This document shows, piece after piece, positions 35,126-44,428 of a DNA stretch of 64,000 bases (position 1 is its first letter; each line of letters opens with the position of its first letter). The DNA is taken from NCBI RefSeq assembly GCF_004193175.1, contig NZ_SAUH01000001.1, positions 186,001 to 250,000 on the forward strand, given 5' to 3'. Under the pieces are notes generated by a model, which saw only the letters and a program-made list of their open reading frames with translations, was not told the DNA's origin and made no database searches. Made by a program: the position numbers and the translations under genes. The stretch comes from Streptomyces sp. RFCAC02. GTDB taxonomy: Bacteria; Actinomycetota; Actinomycetes; Streptomycetales; Streptomycetaceae.

Positions 35126-35611
35126 GGGGCCTCCTCGGGAGCGGCGGAATCTCGCCCTGCATCCTGTCCCGGCCGCACGCGCTCCAAAGCAGCGGAAACA
35201 GTGGTCATATCATCGACAAGAGTGCGCCGGGGGCATTCGGACAATGCCGCGACGGATGCCGCGAATTGGCCGGGAGGCTCACGAAACGCCTGGTCGTACG
35301 CACCGTCAGGACATCACCGCCGCCACGGCAAGAGCGCATCACCGGGAGCGCGAGGAATACCGGAGGCGGCACGGCGGACCACTGCGGAACAGGAGAGAAT
35401 ACCGAGGAGCAATTCCTCGCACGCGTCCGTCTTTTCGCCATCACGGGACGAAAATGACCGGTCCCGCGGCCATACGGCCCCGGCGCCCGGCCCGGGTCCC
35501 CGGTCGTAGTCGCCATGGCGGGGCGGGCGGCACGCGACGTACGTCCAAAGGCCCCGAAGCCTGCGCCGCGCGGCCGTTCCGGTCCCGCCGCGCCGTGCCT
35601 AGGTTGGCGGC
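35126..35611. other. Intergenic region between lan unit and questin-oxidase-like gene
   Basis: 486 nt between divergent genes. No coding frame with good bias. The lan promoter should lie here; TTGTCC-N17-TCTTGT on the minus strand is a weak candidate. The right end holds the -10 element of the next gene (TAGGTT at 35600). Nothing else was recognised. Confidence 0.4.
35577..35605 (+). promoter_or_regulatory. Predicted leaderless promoter of the questin-oxidase-like gene
   Basis: TTCCGG (35577-35582), 17 nt, TAGGTT (35600-35605), then the ATG only 6 nt later at 35612. No Shine-Dalgarno is possible, so a leaderless mRNA is expected. Confidence 0.45.
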
Positions 35612-36673
35612 ATGACGACCGAGGGAACGCCGCCGGGCGACACGACGGGCACGCTGGACGAGGCGTGGGAGCGACTGCACCGGACCGGCCCCGAGTTCGA
35701 GGGCTGGCTGAGCAACCACGCACCGATGGCGGTGGAGGCACTGGTGCGGCACGGGCAGGCCGCGCGCGTGCACCGCTGGCTGGACGCGTACCGCCCCCGG
35801 CTGGAGGACCGGCCGGGACGGTACGGGCGGGTGACGGCCGACAACTGGCGTACGGCGCTGGGTGATCCCCGCCATCTCACGGACTGGTCCGTCCACTTCG
35901 CCGAGCAGCTCGAGGAGGCGCCGTGGCGCGAGGTGCTCGCCGTCTGGTGGCCGCGGCTGCTGCCGGGGATCACCGCGAGCGCCACGCACGGGGTGATCCG
36001 GGTCGGGCACGCGGTGCGCGGGCTGCTCGACGGCGGGGAGACGGCGCCGCGTGTCGCGGAGCTGGCGCACGCGCTCGGGTACTGGGCGGCACGCCACCGC
36101 GTCCTGCCGTCGGCCGTCGCGCCGCTCCCCTCACCGGTCCCGGCGGACGCGGCGCTGCGCGTGGTGCGGCGCGTCCCCGATCCCTCGGGCGGCGTGAACC
36201 ACCGGCTCGGCCAGATCACGGCCCTGCCCGCCTGGCCCGACGGCGACGGCGGCGCCGAGCGGGCCCGCGAGCGGCTGCGGGAGCTGGTCGGCGCGGCCGT
36301 CGGCCACTACGCGACCCACGCCCACGGGAACCCGGTGATGCTGGTGCACGCGGCGACCGCTCCGAACGCCGTCCTGCGGGTGTTGCCCGCCCTGCCGCGG
36401 GAGATGTGGGCGGCGAGCACGGCCGCGGCCTGGACGGCGAGCGCGGGGATCGTCGCCGCCTACGCCCCGGCGGAGGAGCGTCCGGCTCCGGCGGACGCGG
36501 CGCGGATCACGGCGGACGGACTCTTCGAACGCGCGGCGGACCACGGGGACGAGCACGCGATCAAGCTGGCGGACACGGCGCTCGACGTCCTGGCACAGAA
36601 CCCCGGGACCGGAAACGACCTGCCGCTCGCCGCCGGACTGCGGGCCGTCGACATGATCCCCCCGGGGCTCTGA
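35612..36673 (+). CDS. Questin oxidase-like protein (DUF4243)
   Basis: 353 aa. LSNHAPMAVEALVRHGQAA, VLAVWWPRLLPGI and ASATHGVIRVGHAVRGLL match the questin oxidase-like family, which in fungi performs Baeyer-Villiger-type ring opening of anthraquinones. Bacterial members are common in actinomycetes, but their substrates are unknown. No signal or membrane segment. Solitary gene with a predicted leaderless promoter. Confidence 0.75.
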   Translation: MTTEGTPPGDTTGTLDEAWERLHRTGPEFEGWLSNHAPMAVEALVRHGQAARVHRWLDAYRPRLEDRPGRYGRVTADNWRTALGDPRHLTDWSVHFAEQLEEAPWREVLAVWWPRLLPGITASATHGVIRVGHAVRGLLDGGETAPRVAELAHALGYWAARHRVLPSAVAPLPSPVPADAALRVVRRVPDPSGGVNHRLGQITALPAWPDGDGGAERARERLRELVGAAVGHYATHAHGNPVMLVHAATAPNAVLRVLPALPREMWAASTAAAWTASAGIVAAYAPAEERPAPADAARITADGLFERAADHGDEHAIKLADTALDVLAQNPGTGNDLPLAAGLRAVDMIPPGL

Positions 36674-36730
36674 ACTCCCCCGTCCGCACGCCCAGCACCG
36701 CGGACTTCGGACGGGCGGTCAATTCCCCTC

Positions 36731-36759
36731 TGGCCAGGCGGGATTGGCGGGCCTAGGGT
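36731..36759 (+). promoter_or_regulatory. Weak candidate promoter of FG-GAP gene
   Basis: TGGCCA (36731-36736), 17 nt, TAGGGT (36754-36759), about 50 nt before the preferred GTG. Only the -10 is good. Confidence 0.3.
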
Positions 36760-36811
36760 GAGGGCGCCCACGAAGGCTCCATGATTGCTTCACGAAGTGG
36801 AGATGTGCACA

Positions 36812-38248
36812 GTGCCGCACGCCGCTCGCCGACGGATCGCCCTCGCGACCGTCCTCTCCCTGGGGTTCCTCCCTCTCGCCGCCGGTCCCGCCCACGCCGA
36901 ACCCGATCCCGGGACCCCGCTCCCCGTCATCCCGGTCCCGGACGACTTCGACGGCGACGGCTACGGCGACCTGGTCGTCGCCGCACCCGATGCCGGCGTG
37001 GCGGGGAAGGCCGGCGCCGGCGCCGTCACCGTCCTCTACGGTTCGGCCCCGGGCACGGACGGCACACGGCACCAACTGCTCACGCAGGACAGCCCCGGTG
37101 TCCCCGGCACCGCGGCGGCCGGCAACGCCTTCGGCCACAGCGTCGCCGCCGGTGATCTGGACGGTGACGGATACACGGACCTGGCCGTGGGAGCACCGTA
37201 CGAGACAGTCGGCGACGCTCCGGAGACCGGCAGCGTGACCATCATGTGGGGAAGCCCGGACGGCCTCGTGGCGGGCACCGCCGTGCCCCCCGTGGGAGTC
37301 CCCGGCGAGAGCTGCCAGTGGGGCCTGACTCTGCTCGCCGACGAGATGACCAACGCCGGCGCGCAGGACCTCAGCGTCGGCGGTGCCTGCTCCTCCGCGT
37401 TCCTCGACGGTCCGTTCACCCGCGACGGAGTGCCCGAGTCGGTCCTGACGGAGGACTCCCCCGGCGTCCCGGGCGCCACCGGCACCGTGGACCACGAGAC
37501 CTGGGCCGAACGCGTCCTGCTGCCCGGCCCCACCGACAACTCGCCCGGCGGACGGGTCTGGCTGGACAACTGGGTGGACGGACAGATGGTCCGCACGTTC
37601 CTCAACAGCGGCGACCGGGCGCAGGGCACATCGGCCGCCATCGCCGACACCAACCTGGACGGCTACGGCGACCTGGTTCTCGGCAACTCGTACGACGGCC
37701 TCGCGCAGTGGCCGGTCGGTGGCCACATCACCGTCCTCAAGGGCTGGTCGAGCGGTCCTTCGGCGGCCAACTCCTACCGCCTGCACGAGGGCAGTGCCGG
37801 CCTGCAGGCCGAGTACGGGGACGCGTTCGGCGCCTCCGTCAGCACGGGTGACGTCAACGGCGACGGATACGCGGACGTGGCTGTGGGCGTCCCCGGCAGG
37901 ACCGTCGGCGGGCAGTCGGACGCCGGCGTGGTCGTCGTGTTCTACAGCACGGGCGGCGGCCCGACCGGCACCGGCGCCCAGACGTTCGACGCGGGGCAGT
38001 TCGGCGGCGGGCAGGCCGTGCAGGCGGGGGCGGGTTTCGGCCGCACCGTGCGGCTGGCCGACCGCGACGGCGACGGCCGGGCCGAACTGACCGTCGGCGC
38101 GCCGGGCCAGGACGGCGTGGGATGCGTGTGGACCGCCGACGCCGGCGGTGACGGGCGCCTCACCGCCGACGGCGCGTCCGCCGTCTGCGGTGACGACGTC
38201 GGCCTCGACGCCCAGGGCAGCGGGTTCGGAAGCGTGCTGACTCCCTAG
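36812..38248 (+). CDS. Secreted FG-GAP repeat protein
   Basis: 478 aa from a GTG at 36812 with GGAG 9 nt upstream (ATG 36803 possible). A signal peptide is clear: [17 protein letters not shown] then PLAAGPAHA, probable cleavage before EPDPG. The mature protein has repeated [56 protein letters not shown] and [13 protein letters not shown] units: five or more calcium-binding FG-GAP blades of a beta-propeller, as in integrin alpha chains. Role unknown, probably extracellular ligand binding. Its TAG stop shares the palindrome CTAG with the convergent macro-domain gene. Confidence 0.87.
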   Translation: MPHAARRRIALATVLSLGFLPLAAGPAHAEPDPGTPLPVIPVPDDFDGDGYGDLVVAAPDAGVAGKAGAGAVTVLYGSAPGTDGTRHQLLTQDSPGVPGTAAAGNAFGHSVAAGDLDGDGYTDLAVGAPYETVGDAPETGSVTIMWGSPDGLVAGTAVPPVGVPGESCQWGLTLLADEMTNAGAQDLSVGGACSSAFLDGPFTRDGVPESVLTEDSPGVPGATGTVDHETWAERVLLPGPTDNSPGGRVWLDNWVDGQMVRTFLNSGDRAQGTSAAIADTNLDGYGDLVLGNSYDGLAQWPVGGHITVLKGWSSGPSAANSYRLHEGSAGLQAEYGDAFGASVSTGDVNGDGYADVAVGVPGRTVGGQSDAGVVVVFYSTGGGPTGTGAQTFDAGQFGGGQAVQAGAGFGRTVRLADRDGDGRAELTVGAPGQDGVGCVWTADAGGDGRLTADGASAVCGDDVGLDAQGSGFGSVLTP

Positions 38249-38754
38249 CCGAGGCGTGCGGCGAACGCCGCGTCGGCCGCCTCGCCGAAGAGCACGAATC
38301 TGACCTCCTCGACCCGGGTCCGTGCCGCGCGCACCGTCTCCACGGCGATGCGCGCGGCGTCGTCGAGCGGCCAGCGGTAGACGCCGGCGGAGACGGCGGG
38401 GAAGGCGACCGTCCGCGCCCCGAGTTCGTCGGCGACGCGCAGCGACGCGCGATAGCAGGACGCGAGGAGTTCCGATCGGTCCTCGGTGGCGGAGTGGACC
38501 GGCCCGACGGTGTGGATGACCCAGCGGGCGGGCAGGCGCCCGGCGGTCGTGGCGACGGCCCGGCCCGCCGGGAGGCCGCGGCCCAGCCGGGAGGCCCGCA
38601 GGGCCCGGCACTCCGCCAGGATCTCGGGGCCGCCCCGGCGGTGGATCGCGCCGTCCACCCCGCCGCCGCCGAGCAGCGACGAGTTCGCGGCGTTCACGAT
38701 CGCGTCCGTGTGCTGCTCGGTGATGTCCCCGCGGACCCGTACGAGAGTGGTCAT
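38245..38754 (-). CDS. Macro domain protein, O-acetyl-ADP-ribose deacetylase-like
   Basis: 169 aa from ATG 38754. [39 protein letters not shown] and [20 protein letters not shown] are the three defining segments of the MacroD/YmdB subclass, with catalytic Asn-Gly region [10 protein letters not shown]. It removes acetyl from O-acetyl-ADP-ribose or ADP-ribose from proteins. The frame is open upstream but overlaps ThuA. Overlaps the FG-GAP gene stop by 4 nt. Confidence 0.92.
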   Translation of the reverse strand: MTTLVRVRGDITEQHTDAIVNAANSSLLGGGGVDGAIHRRGGPEILAECRALRASRLGRGLPAGRAVATTAGRLPARWVIHTVGPVHSATEDRSELLASCYRASLRVADELGARTVAFPAVSAGVYRWPLDDAARIAVETVRAARTRVEEVRFVLFGEAADAAFAARLG

Positions 38755-38785
38755 ACCGCCCATGATGGCAGGGCGGGCCGTGCCG

Positions 38786-39460
38786 TCACGCCTCCTCGGA
38801 CAGGCGGGCCGCCCACAGGAGGCCGCCCAGCAGGTGGCGGCGGAAGACCCGGTCCCCGTAAGACTCCGCCCGGTGGCCGAGCGCCGTGTAGAACGAGCGG
38901 CCCCCGGCGCGTTCGTGACACCACACCAGCGGGTGGTCGGCGCCCATCTTCCCACCGCTGTACGTCGTCTCGTCCGCGCGCGCGAGGACCCGGACGCCCG
39001 GACCGCGCGGGTTGCTCGTGAAGTCGTACCACTCGTCGGTGACCCGCCAGCGCTCGTCGAGGTGCGCCGTGGCGGGGTGGTCGCGGTCCTCGACGATCAC
39101 CGTGCCGTCCTGGAGCGGCGGGTGGCCGTCGAAGACGGCGCCGACGACGTTCTCGCCGTACCAGGACCAGTCGTACTCGGTGGTCGACGCGCCGTGCACG
39201 CCGACGAAGCCGCCGCCCCGGGCGAGGTGGGCGCGCAGGGCGTCCCGCGCGCCGTCGGTGAGGACCTCGCCGCTGGTCGAGAGGAACACGACGGCACGGC
39301 TGCCGGGCAGGGCGGCGGTGAAAGTGTCGACGTCCTCCGTGGCCGTGACGGCGATGTCGCGCTCGGCCGCCAGTTCGCGGAACGCGGCGACGCCGGCGGG
39401 GATGGAGTCGTGGCGGAACCCGGTGGTGCGGGAGTACACGACGATGCGGGGTGCGCTCAT
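38786..39460 (-). CDS. ThuA domain protein
   Basis: 224 aa. [52 protein letters not shown] and [19 protein letters not shown] are typical of ThuA-like glutamine-amidotransferase-fold proteins linked to trehalose or other sugar metabolism. No signal peptide. The start is preceded by TACGAT 8 nt upstream and no Shine-Dalgarno, suggesting a leaderless mRNA. A 31-nt gap separates it from the downstream macro-domain gene. Confidence 0.88.
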   Translation of the reverse strand: MSAPRIVVYSRTTGFRHDSIPAGVAAFRELAAERDIAVTATEDVDTFTAALPGSRAVVFLSTSGEVLTDGARDALRAHLARGGGFVGVHGASTTEYDWSWYGENVVGAVFDGHPPLQDGTVIVEDRDHPATAHLDERWRVTDEWYDFTSNPRGPGVRVLARADETTYSGGKMGADHPLVWCHERAGGRSFYTALGHRAESYGDRVFRRHLLGGLLWAARLSEEA

Positions 39461-39652
39461 GGGAGCCCATCGTACGGACGGGCGGCCCGGCGGGCTCGTG
39501 TGCGACGGTCGCGGCCGTGTGCGGGCCGGTCAGCCACGGAGCGCGGCAACACGGGCACGCCCGGGTTTCCTTCGGGGCATATTCACCGGGCGGGTCTTCC
39601 GTTCCGCCGCTCGCGGACCCATGATCTTGGGCATCCGCAGTGAGGAGTACCG

Positions 39653-40735
39653 ATGGCCCGTGAACAGGTTGCCCAGGTCTTCAGCCGGCAGGCCGAAGCC
39701 TGTGCCCACCTCGGCTCGCCGCTGTACGCGGCGCTGCTGCGGCGGGTGGCGCAGGACATCCGCGAGGGTGGCCCGTGCGCCGACGCCGTCACGGGCCGCG
39801 AGGACGGCCCCGAGGACGACGCCCTGCCGCTGCGGCTCATGGCCGGGGCGCACGCCCTGGCCCTCACCGGACGTGCCCCGGCGCTGGCGGAGCACTACCC
39901 GAGCGCGGGCGGCGTCCTCGATCCGGAGGCGCCGGACGCGGGCTGGCCCGCGCTGCGCGACGCCGTGGCGGAGCACCCGCGGTGGATCGCCGACTGGCTG
40001 AGCCGCCCGCCGCAGACGAACGAGGTCGGCCGGGCGAATCTGCTGCTGGCCGGGCTGCTGTACACCGTGCCGGCCGCCCAGCGTCCGGTACGGCTGTTCG
40101 AGCTGGGGTCGAGCGCGGGCCTGAACCTGCGGGCCGAGCAGTTCCGCTACGTCTCGGGCGACTTCGCCTGGGGTCCGGTGGACTCGGCCGTGCGGCTGAC
40201 CGACGCGTGGGACGGCGAGGTCCCCGACTGGCTGCGCGCCGGGGCGGAGCGGCACCAGGCGCTGCGGATCGTCGAGCGGCGCGGCTGCGACCCCTCCCCG
40301 ATCGACCCGCTGTCGGCCGACGGGTCGCTCGCGCTGCGCGCCTACCTGTGGCCCGACCAGGCGGAGCGCGTACGCCGCCTGGAGGGCGCGCTGCGCATAG
40401 CGGCCAAGGTCCCGGCGACGGTGGAGGGGGCCGGGGCCGCGGAGTTCCTGTCGTCGGTGGACCTCGAACCGGGGACGCTGACGGTCGTGTGGCACTCGGT
40501 GATGCGGCAGTACGTGCCGGCGGACGAGTGGGCGGGCGTGACGGACGAGCTGGCGCGGCTCGCCGCCGCGGCGACGGACGAGGCGGGGTTCGCGTACCTG
40601 TCGTTCGAGCCGCGCGAGGTCGCGGGCCGCGCGGGCTTCTGGCTCGCGGCGCGCTCGGGCGCCGGGCCGGAGCGGCTGCTCGCGTCGGCCCGCCCGCACG
40701 GGCTGCCCGCCCGCTGGCCGGGTCCCGGGGAATGA
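39653..40735 (+). CDS. DUF2332 family protein
   Basis: 360 aa. Begins with FSRQAEACAHLGSPLYAALL and contains LAEHYPSAGG, PQTNEVGRANLLLAGLL, RLFELGSSAGLNL and TVVWHSVMRQYV, the conserved blocks of DUF2332. The GSSAGLNL block resembles a SAM-binding loop, so a methyltransferase-like fold is possible but unproven. AGTGAGGAG upstream of the ATG. The downstream PPOX gene starts 14 nt after its stop. Confidence 0.87.
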   Translation: MAREQVAQVFSRQAEACAHLGSPLYAALLRRVAQDIREGGPCADAVTGREDGPEDDALPLRLMAGAHALALTGRAPALAEHYPSAGGVLDPEAPDAGWPALRDAVAEHPRWIADWLSRPPQTNEVGRANLLLAGLLYTVPAAQRPVRLFELGSSAGLNLRAEQFRYVSGDFAWGPVDSAVRLTDAWDGEVPDWLRAGAERHQALRIVERRGCDPSPIDPLSADGSLALRAYLWPDQAERVRRLEGALRIAAKVPATVEGAGAAEFLSSVDLEPGTLTVVWHSVMRQYVPADEWAGVTDELARLAAAATDEAGFAYLSFEPREVAGRAGFWLAARSGAGPERLLASARPHGLPARWPGPGE

Positions 40736-40749
40736 CGGAGGATGGCCGC

Positions 40750-41178
40750 ATGGTACGTGCGATGACGGACAGTGAGTGGCGGTCGTTCCTGGCGTCGGGG
40801 ACGCGGACGGGCAAGCTGGCGACGGTACGGGCGGGCGGCGCGCCGCATGTCGCCCCGGTGTGGTTCGTGCTGGACGGCGACGACATCGTCCTGACGACCG
40901 GCCGGGACACCGTGAAGGGCCGCAATCTGGCGCGCGACGGACGCGCCGCGCTGTGCGTGGACGACGAACGGGCGCCGTACGCGTTCGTCACGGTCACGGG
41001 GCCGGTCACACTGAGTGAGGACCTGCCGGAGCTGCTGCTGTGGGCGACGCGGATCGCCGAGCGCTACATGGGTCCCGACCAGGCCGAGGAGTACGGCGCG
41101 CGCAACGGCGTGCCGGGGGAGCTGCTGGTGCGGCTGCGGGCGGAGCGGGTGACGGCGCAGGCCGCGGTCGCCGACTGA
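40750..41178 (+). CDS. PPOX-class F420-dependent oxidoreductase
   Basis: 142 aa from ATG 40750 with GGAGG 8 nt upstream; ATG 40732 (overlapping the DUF2332 stop) is an alternative. KLATVRAGGAPHVAPVWFVL and TGRDTVKGRNLARDGRAALC form the split-barrel flavin/deazaflavin site of the TIGR03618-like family. Small actinomycete enzymes of this type use F420 for reductions. Substrate unknown. Confidence 0.88.
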   Translation: MVRAMTDSEWRSFLASGTRTGKLATVRAGGAPHVAPVWFVLDGDDIVLTTGRDTVKGRNLARDGRAALCVDDERAPYAFVTVTGPVTLSEDLPELLLWATRIAERYMGPDQAEEYGARNGVPGELLVRLRAERVTAQAAVAD

Positions 41179-41308
41179 GCCCCGCGCGGGGTGGCCGTCC
41201 CGGGGGCTGTGCGGCGGGTCCTGCCGCAGGCTCGCGGCGCCGGATCGGATGCCGTGCCCGGCGTTGCGGGACGGGCGGGATGCGCCGGAGTGACCCTAAG
41301 CTCGGGGC

Positions 41309-41746
41309 ATGTCAGCAGGAGTTCAGCCGGCACGTTTCCCGGCACGCTTCAAGGACCTGGCGCTGGACGCCACCGATCACCAGGCGCTCGCGGACTGGTG
41401 GTGCGCCGCGATGGGGTACGAGCGGGTCCCGCCGGCGGCGGGCGCGGCGGACCGGCCGCGCTCCTGGCCGGTCCCGATCCAGGACCCGGCGGGGTTCGGA
41501 CCCCTGATCTGGTTCAACCCGGTGGCCGAGCCGAAGACGGTGAAGAACCGCATGCACCTCGATGTGACGGGTGACCCGGAGGCGCTGATCGCGCTCGGGG
41601 CGACACTGGTCAGGCGGCGGGGCGAGGGGACGGAGTGGGACGTTCTGGCCGATCCCGAGGGCAATGAGTTCTGTGTGTTCGAGCCGAGGCGGCAGACGCC
41701 GGCGCCCGCCGCGCGCGCCCGGCTGGCCGGTGACACGGCCGTGTGA
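41309..41746 (+). CDS. VOC family protein (glyoxalase/dioxygenase fold)
   Basis: 145 aa. FKDLALDATDHQALADWWCA opens the first beta-alpha-beta-beta-beta unit and NRMHLDVTGDPEAL the second, ending in LADPEGNEFCVFEPR, the conserved VOC pattern. The metal-binding His/Glu set is only partly recognisable, as usual in this glyoxalase-like subgroup. TAAGCT lies 6 nt before the ATG with no Shine-Dalgarno: predicted leaderless. Confidence 0.87.
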   Translation: MSAGVQPARFPARFKDLALDATDHQALADWWCAAMGYERVPPAAGAADRPRSWPVPIQDPAGFGPLIWFNPVAEPKTVKNRMHLDVTGDPEALIALGATLVRRRGEGTEWDVLADPEGNEFCVFEPRRQTPAPAARARLAGDTAV

Positions 41747-42049
41747 CGTCTTCGCGCGACGCCGGCGGGTGACGACGGGACGCCCGGCCGCCCTCGGACG
41801 GGGCGGCCGGGGAACCGGTCGTTGGACGGCCGCGAAGGCGCGCGGATCGACGCGGCCGTACCGTCCACGGTAGCTCCGTTTCCCCGTGACCGGGAGGGCC
41901 GGGGCAGATCTGAGCCATTTCGAGTGGGGGTTGAACACCGTGGCTGACAAGAGGAGTTGACGCCCTGCGCGCGGGGTGTCGCCTCTCCCTCCAGAGCGTC
42001 GCAATAATGATTTTGCAGTCATAGGAAAAGTTGCATAGCATCCATCCTC
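41747..42049. other. Intergenic region upstream of TetR gene
   Basis: 303 nt with no coding frame of normal bias. The last 60 nt are strikingly AT-rich for this genome and hold the TetR promoter (42013-42041). Any operator for autoregulation is expected there; no clean palindrome was found. Confidence 0.45.
42013..42041 (+). promoter_or_regulatory. Promoter of the TetR gene, predicted leaderless
   Basis: TTGCAG (42013-42018), a 17-nt spacer and TAGCAT (42036-42041). The ATG follows at 42050, about where transcription would begin. Confidence 0.6.
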
Positions 42050-42649
42050 ATGCCCCCTGATCCACCGCCCCTCGGGCTGCGCGAGCGCAAGAAGCGCGCC
42101 ACGCGCGAGGCCCTCGCGGACGCGGCGTTGCGCGTGGCGGCGGAGCACGGCCTGGCGGGCGTCACCGTGGAGGCCGTCACGGCCACCGCCGGCGTATCCG
42201 TCCGTACCTTCTTCAACTACTTCCCCACCCTCGAGGACGCCCTCGTCCGGCCCGACCCCGGCGCCCACGAACGGACGCTGGCGGCCATCCGCGAGGCGCC
42301 CGCCGGACTCGGCGCCCTCGGGGTGCTCAGGGACGCGATCGGCCGGCAGCTCGCGCACATCGAGAAGGACCACGAGCGCTGGCAGCTCCAGACGTCCGTG
42401 TTCGGCCGGGATCCCGCCCTGATGTCGCGGTTCCTGGCGGCCCGGTGCGCGGAGGAGGCCGACCTCGTCGAGGCGGTCGCCGCGCGCGACGGCCACCCGC
42501 CGACCGCGCTGCTCCCCCGGCTGGCCGTGCACGCCGCGGTGGCGGCCGTCCGGTCCGCCGTGGAGACCTGGACCGCCGACCGCAGCGCCGTCTTCCAGGA
42601 CCTCTACCGCGAGGCGTTCGACCACCTCGCGGCCGGCCTCGCCCGCTGA
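42050..42649 (+). CDS. TetR-family regulator, probable repressor of the adjacent efflux pump
   Basis: 199 aa. RERKKRATREALADAALRVA and VTVEAVTATAGVSVRTFFNY, with FPTLEDAL after it, form a canonical TetR helix-turn-helix (residues ~10-60). The helical C-terminal ligand domain is variable. The MFS transporter gene follows 94 nt downstream on the same strand, the usual arrangement for a drug-responsive repressor. Ligand unknown. Confidence 0.9.
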   Translation: MPPDPPPLGLRERKKRATREALADAALRVAAEHGLAGVTVEAVTATAGVSVRTFFNYFPTLEDALVRPDPGAHERTLAAIREAPAGLGALGVLRDAIGRQLAHIEKDHERWQLQTSVFGRDPALMSRFLAARCAEEADLVEAVAARDGHPPTALLPRLAVHAAVAAVRSAVETWTADRSAVFQDLYREAFDHLAAGLAR

Positions 42650-42743
42650 CCCGGGCGCACCGCCCACCCCGGGGCCGCCGCGCGCCCCGGGGACCCACCG
42701 ACCCCGCAGACCTCCGACACACCCGAGAACGAGGACACACCCG

Positions 42744-44354
42744 ATGACCGCCCCAGCTCCGCCCCCACCGGCCGACGAGGCCGCAGCCCCGATGTCGCAC
42801 CGCCAGGTGCTGGAGGCCATGTCCGGCCTGATGGCCGGCATGTTCGTGGCCATCCTCGCCTCCACCGTGGTGGCGAACGCCCTGCCGCGCATCCTCGCGG
42901 ACCTCAACGGCTCCAACTCCGCCTACACCTGGGTCGTCACCGCCGAACTGCTGGCCATGACGGTGACCGTCCCGCTGTGGGGCAAACTCTCCGACCTCTA
43001 CGACAAGAAGCTGCTCATCCAGCTCTCCCTGTCGCTGTTCGTCGTCGGCTCGCTCGTCGCGGGCTTCTCGACGGGCGTGCCGATGCTGATCGCGAGCCGC
43101 GTCGCCCAGGGCATCGGCGCCGGCGGTCTGACCGCGCTCGCCCAGGTCGTCATGGCCGCGATGATCCCGCCGCGCCAGCTCGGCCGCTACTCCGGCGTCT
43201 TCGGCGCGGTGTTCGCCGTCGGCACGGTCGCCGGGCCGCTGATCGGCGGCGTCCTGGTGGACACCGACTGGCTCGGCTGGCGGTGGTGCTTCTTCATCGG
43301 CGTGCCGTTCGCGCTGCTCGCGATCGTCCTGCTCCAGCGGACCCTGCGGCTGCCGGTCACCCGCCGCGAGGTGAAGATCGACTACGTCGGCGCACTGCTC
43401 ATCGTGGCGGGCATCAGCTCGCTGCTGCTGTGGATCTCCTTCGTGGACCACGAGTTCGCGTGGGTGTCCCCCGAGACCGCGATGCTCGTGGGCGCGGCCG
43501 TGATCCTGCTGGTCCTCGCCGTGTGGGTCGAGTCGAGGGTGGACGAGCCGGTCGTGCCGCTCGACATCTTCCGCAACCGCACCGTGACGCTGAGCGTGGT
43601 GGCGAGCATGCTGGTCGGTGTCGCCATGTTCGGCGGCACGGTCTTCCTCTCGCAGTACTTCCAGATATCCCTGGGCCACACGCCGACCGAGGCCGGGCTG
43701 ATGGGTCTGCCGATGATCCTCGGCCTCATGGTGTCCTCCACCGTCGTCGGCCAGATCGTCAGCGCCCGCGGCCGGTGGAAGATCTTCCTCGTGATCGGCG
43801 GCGTCCTCATGACGGCCGGTCTCGCCCTGCTCGGCACCATCGACGAGACGACCCCGTTCTGGACGCTCTCGCTGTTCATGCTGCTGATGGGCGCCGGCGT
43901 CGGCATGCTGATGCAGAACCTCGTCCTCGCGGCCCAGAACGACGTCCCCGCCGCGTCGCTCGGCGCCGCCACCTCGGTCGTGTCGTTCTTCCGCAGCCTG
44001 GGCGGCACCATCGGCACCAGCGCGCTGGGCGCCGTGCTGGGCAACCGTGTGGCCTCCGAGATGGAGAAGGTGCCCGGCATGCCGGCGGACGGCGGCTCGG
44101 GCAGCCACGCCATCCCCGACATGAGCGCGCTGCCGGAGGAGATCCGGGGCGTCGTGGAGCACGCGTACGGTGTGGCGACCGGTGAGGTGTTCCTCGTGGG
44201 CGCGCCGATCGCGTTCGTGGCGCTGATCGCGGTCTGCCTGATCAAGGAGAAGGCGCTGAAGACCCAGAGCGGCATCGAGCGGCTCGCCGAGGAGTCGGCC
44301 GGGAGTGCCGGCCAGGAGCGGGAGACCCCGCTCCCGCCGACGGCCGTGCACTGA
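42744..44354 (+). CDS. MFS transporter of the DHA2 (14-TM) drug efflux family
   Basis: 536 aa with about 14 hydrophobic helices. Motif A-like GKLSDLYDKKLL and motif C-like VAGPLIGGVLVDT (helix 5) place it among drug:H+ antiporters of the EmrB/QacA type. The C-terminus LAEESAGSAGQERETPLPP is cytoplasmic. A GAACGAGGA ribosome site precedes the ATG. Followed by a 23-bp terminator stem. Likely exports a toxic compound sensed by the TetR protein. Confidence 0.92.
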   Translation: MTAPAPPPPADEAAAPMSHRQVLEAMSGLMAGMFVAILASTVVANALPRILADLNGSNSAYTWVVTAELLAMTVTVPLWGKLSDLYDKKLLIQLSLSLFVVGSLVAGFSTGVPMLIASRVAQGIGAGGLTALAQVVMAAMIPPRQLGRYSGVFGAVFAVGTVAGPLIGGVLVDTDWLGWRWCFFIGVPFALLAIVLLQRTLRLPVTRREVKIDYVGALLIVAGISSLLLWISFVDHEFAWVSPETAMLVGAAVILLVLAVWVESRVDEPVVPLDIFRNRTVTLSVVASMLVGVAMFGGTVFLSQYFQISLGHTPTEAGLMGLPMILGLMVSSTVVGQIVSARGRWKIFLVIGGVLMTAGLALLGTIDETTPFWTLSLFMLLMGAGVGMLMQNLVLAAQNDVPAASLGAATSVVSFFRSLGGTIGTSALGAVLGNRVASEMEKVPGMPADGGSGSHAIPDMSALPEEIRGVVEHAYGVATGEVFLVGAPIAFVALIAVCLIKEKALKTQSGIERLAEESAGSAGQERETPLPPTAVH

Positions 44355-44373
44355 CGCCGGATCCGTCTCCCCC

Positions 44374-44424
44374 CGCGCGGCCCGGCCCGTTCCCCCGTCC
44401 CGGGGGAACGGGCCGGGCCGCGCG
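44374..44424. terminator. Strong bidirectional terminator hairpin
   Basis: A perfect 23-bp stem (44374-44396 with 44402-44424) and a 5-nt loop, beginning CGCGCGGCCCGG. It sits between the convergent MFS and SGNH-hydrolase genes (stops at 44354 and 44429). Confidence 0.85.
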
Positions 44425-44428
44425 CCGT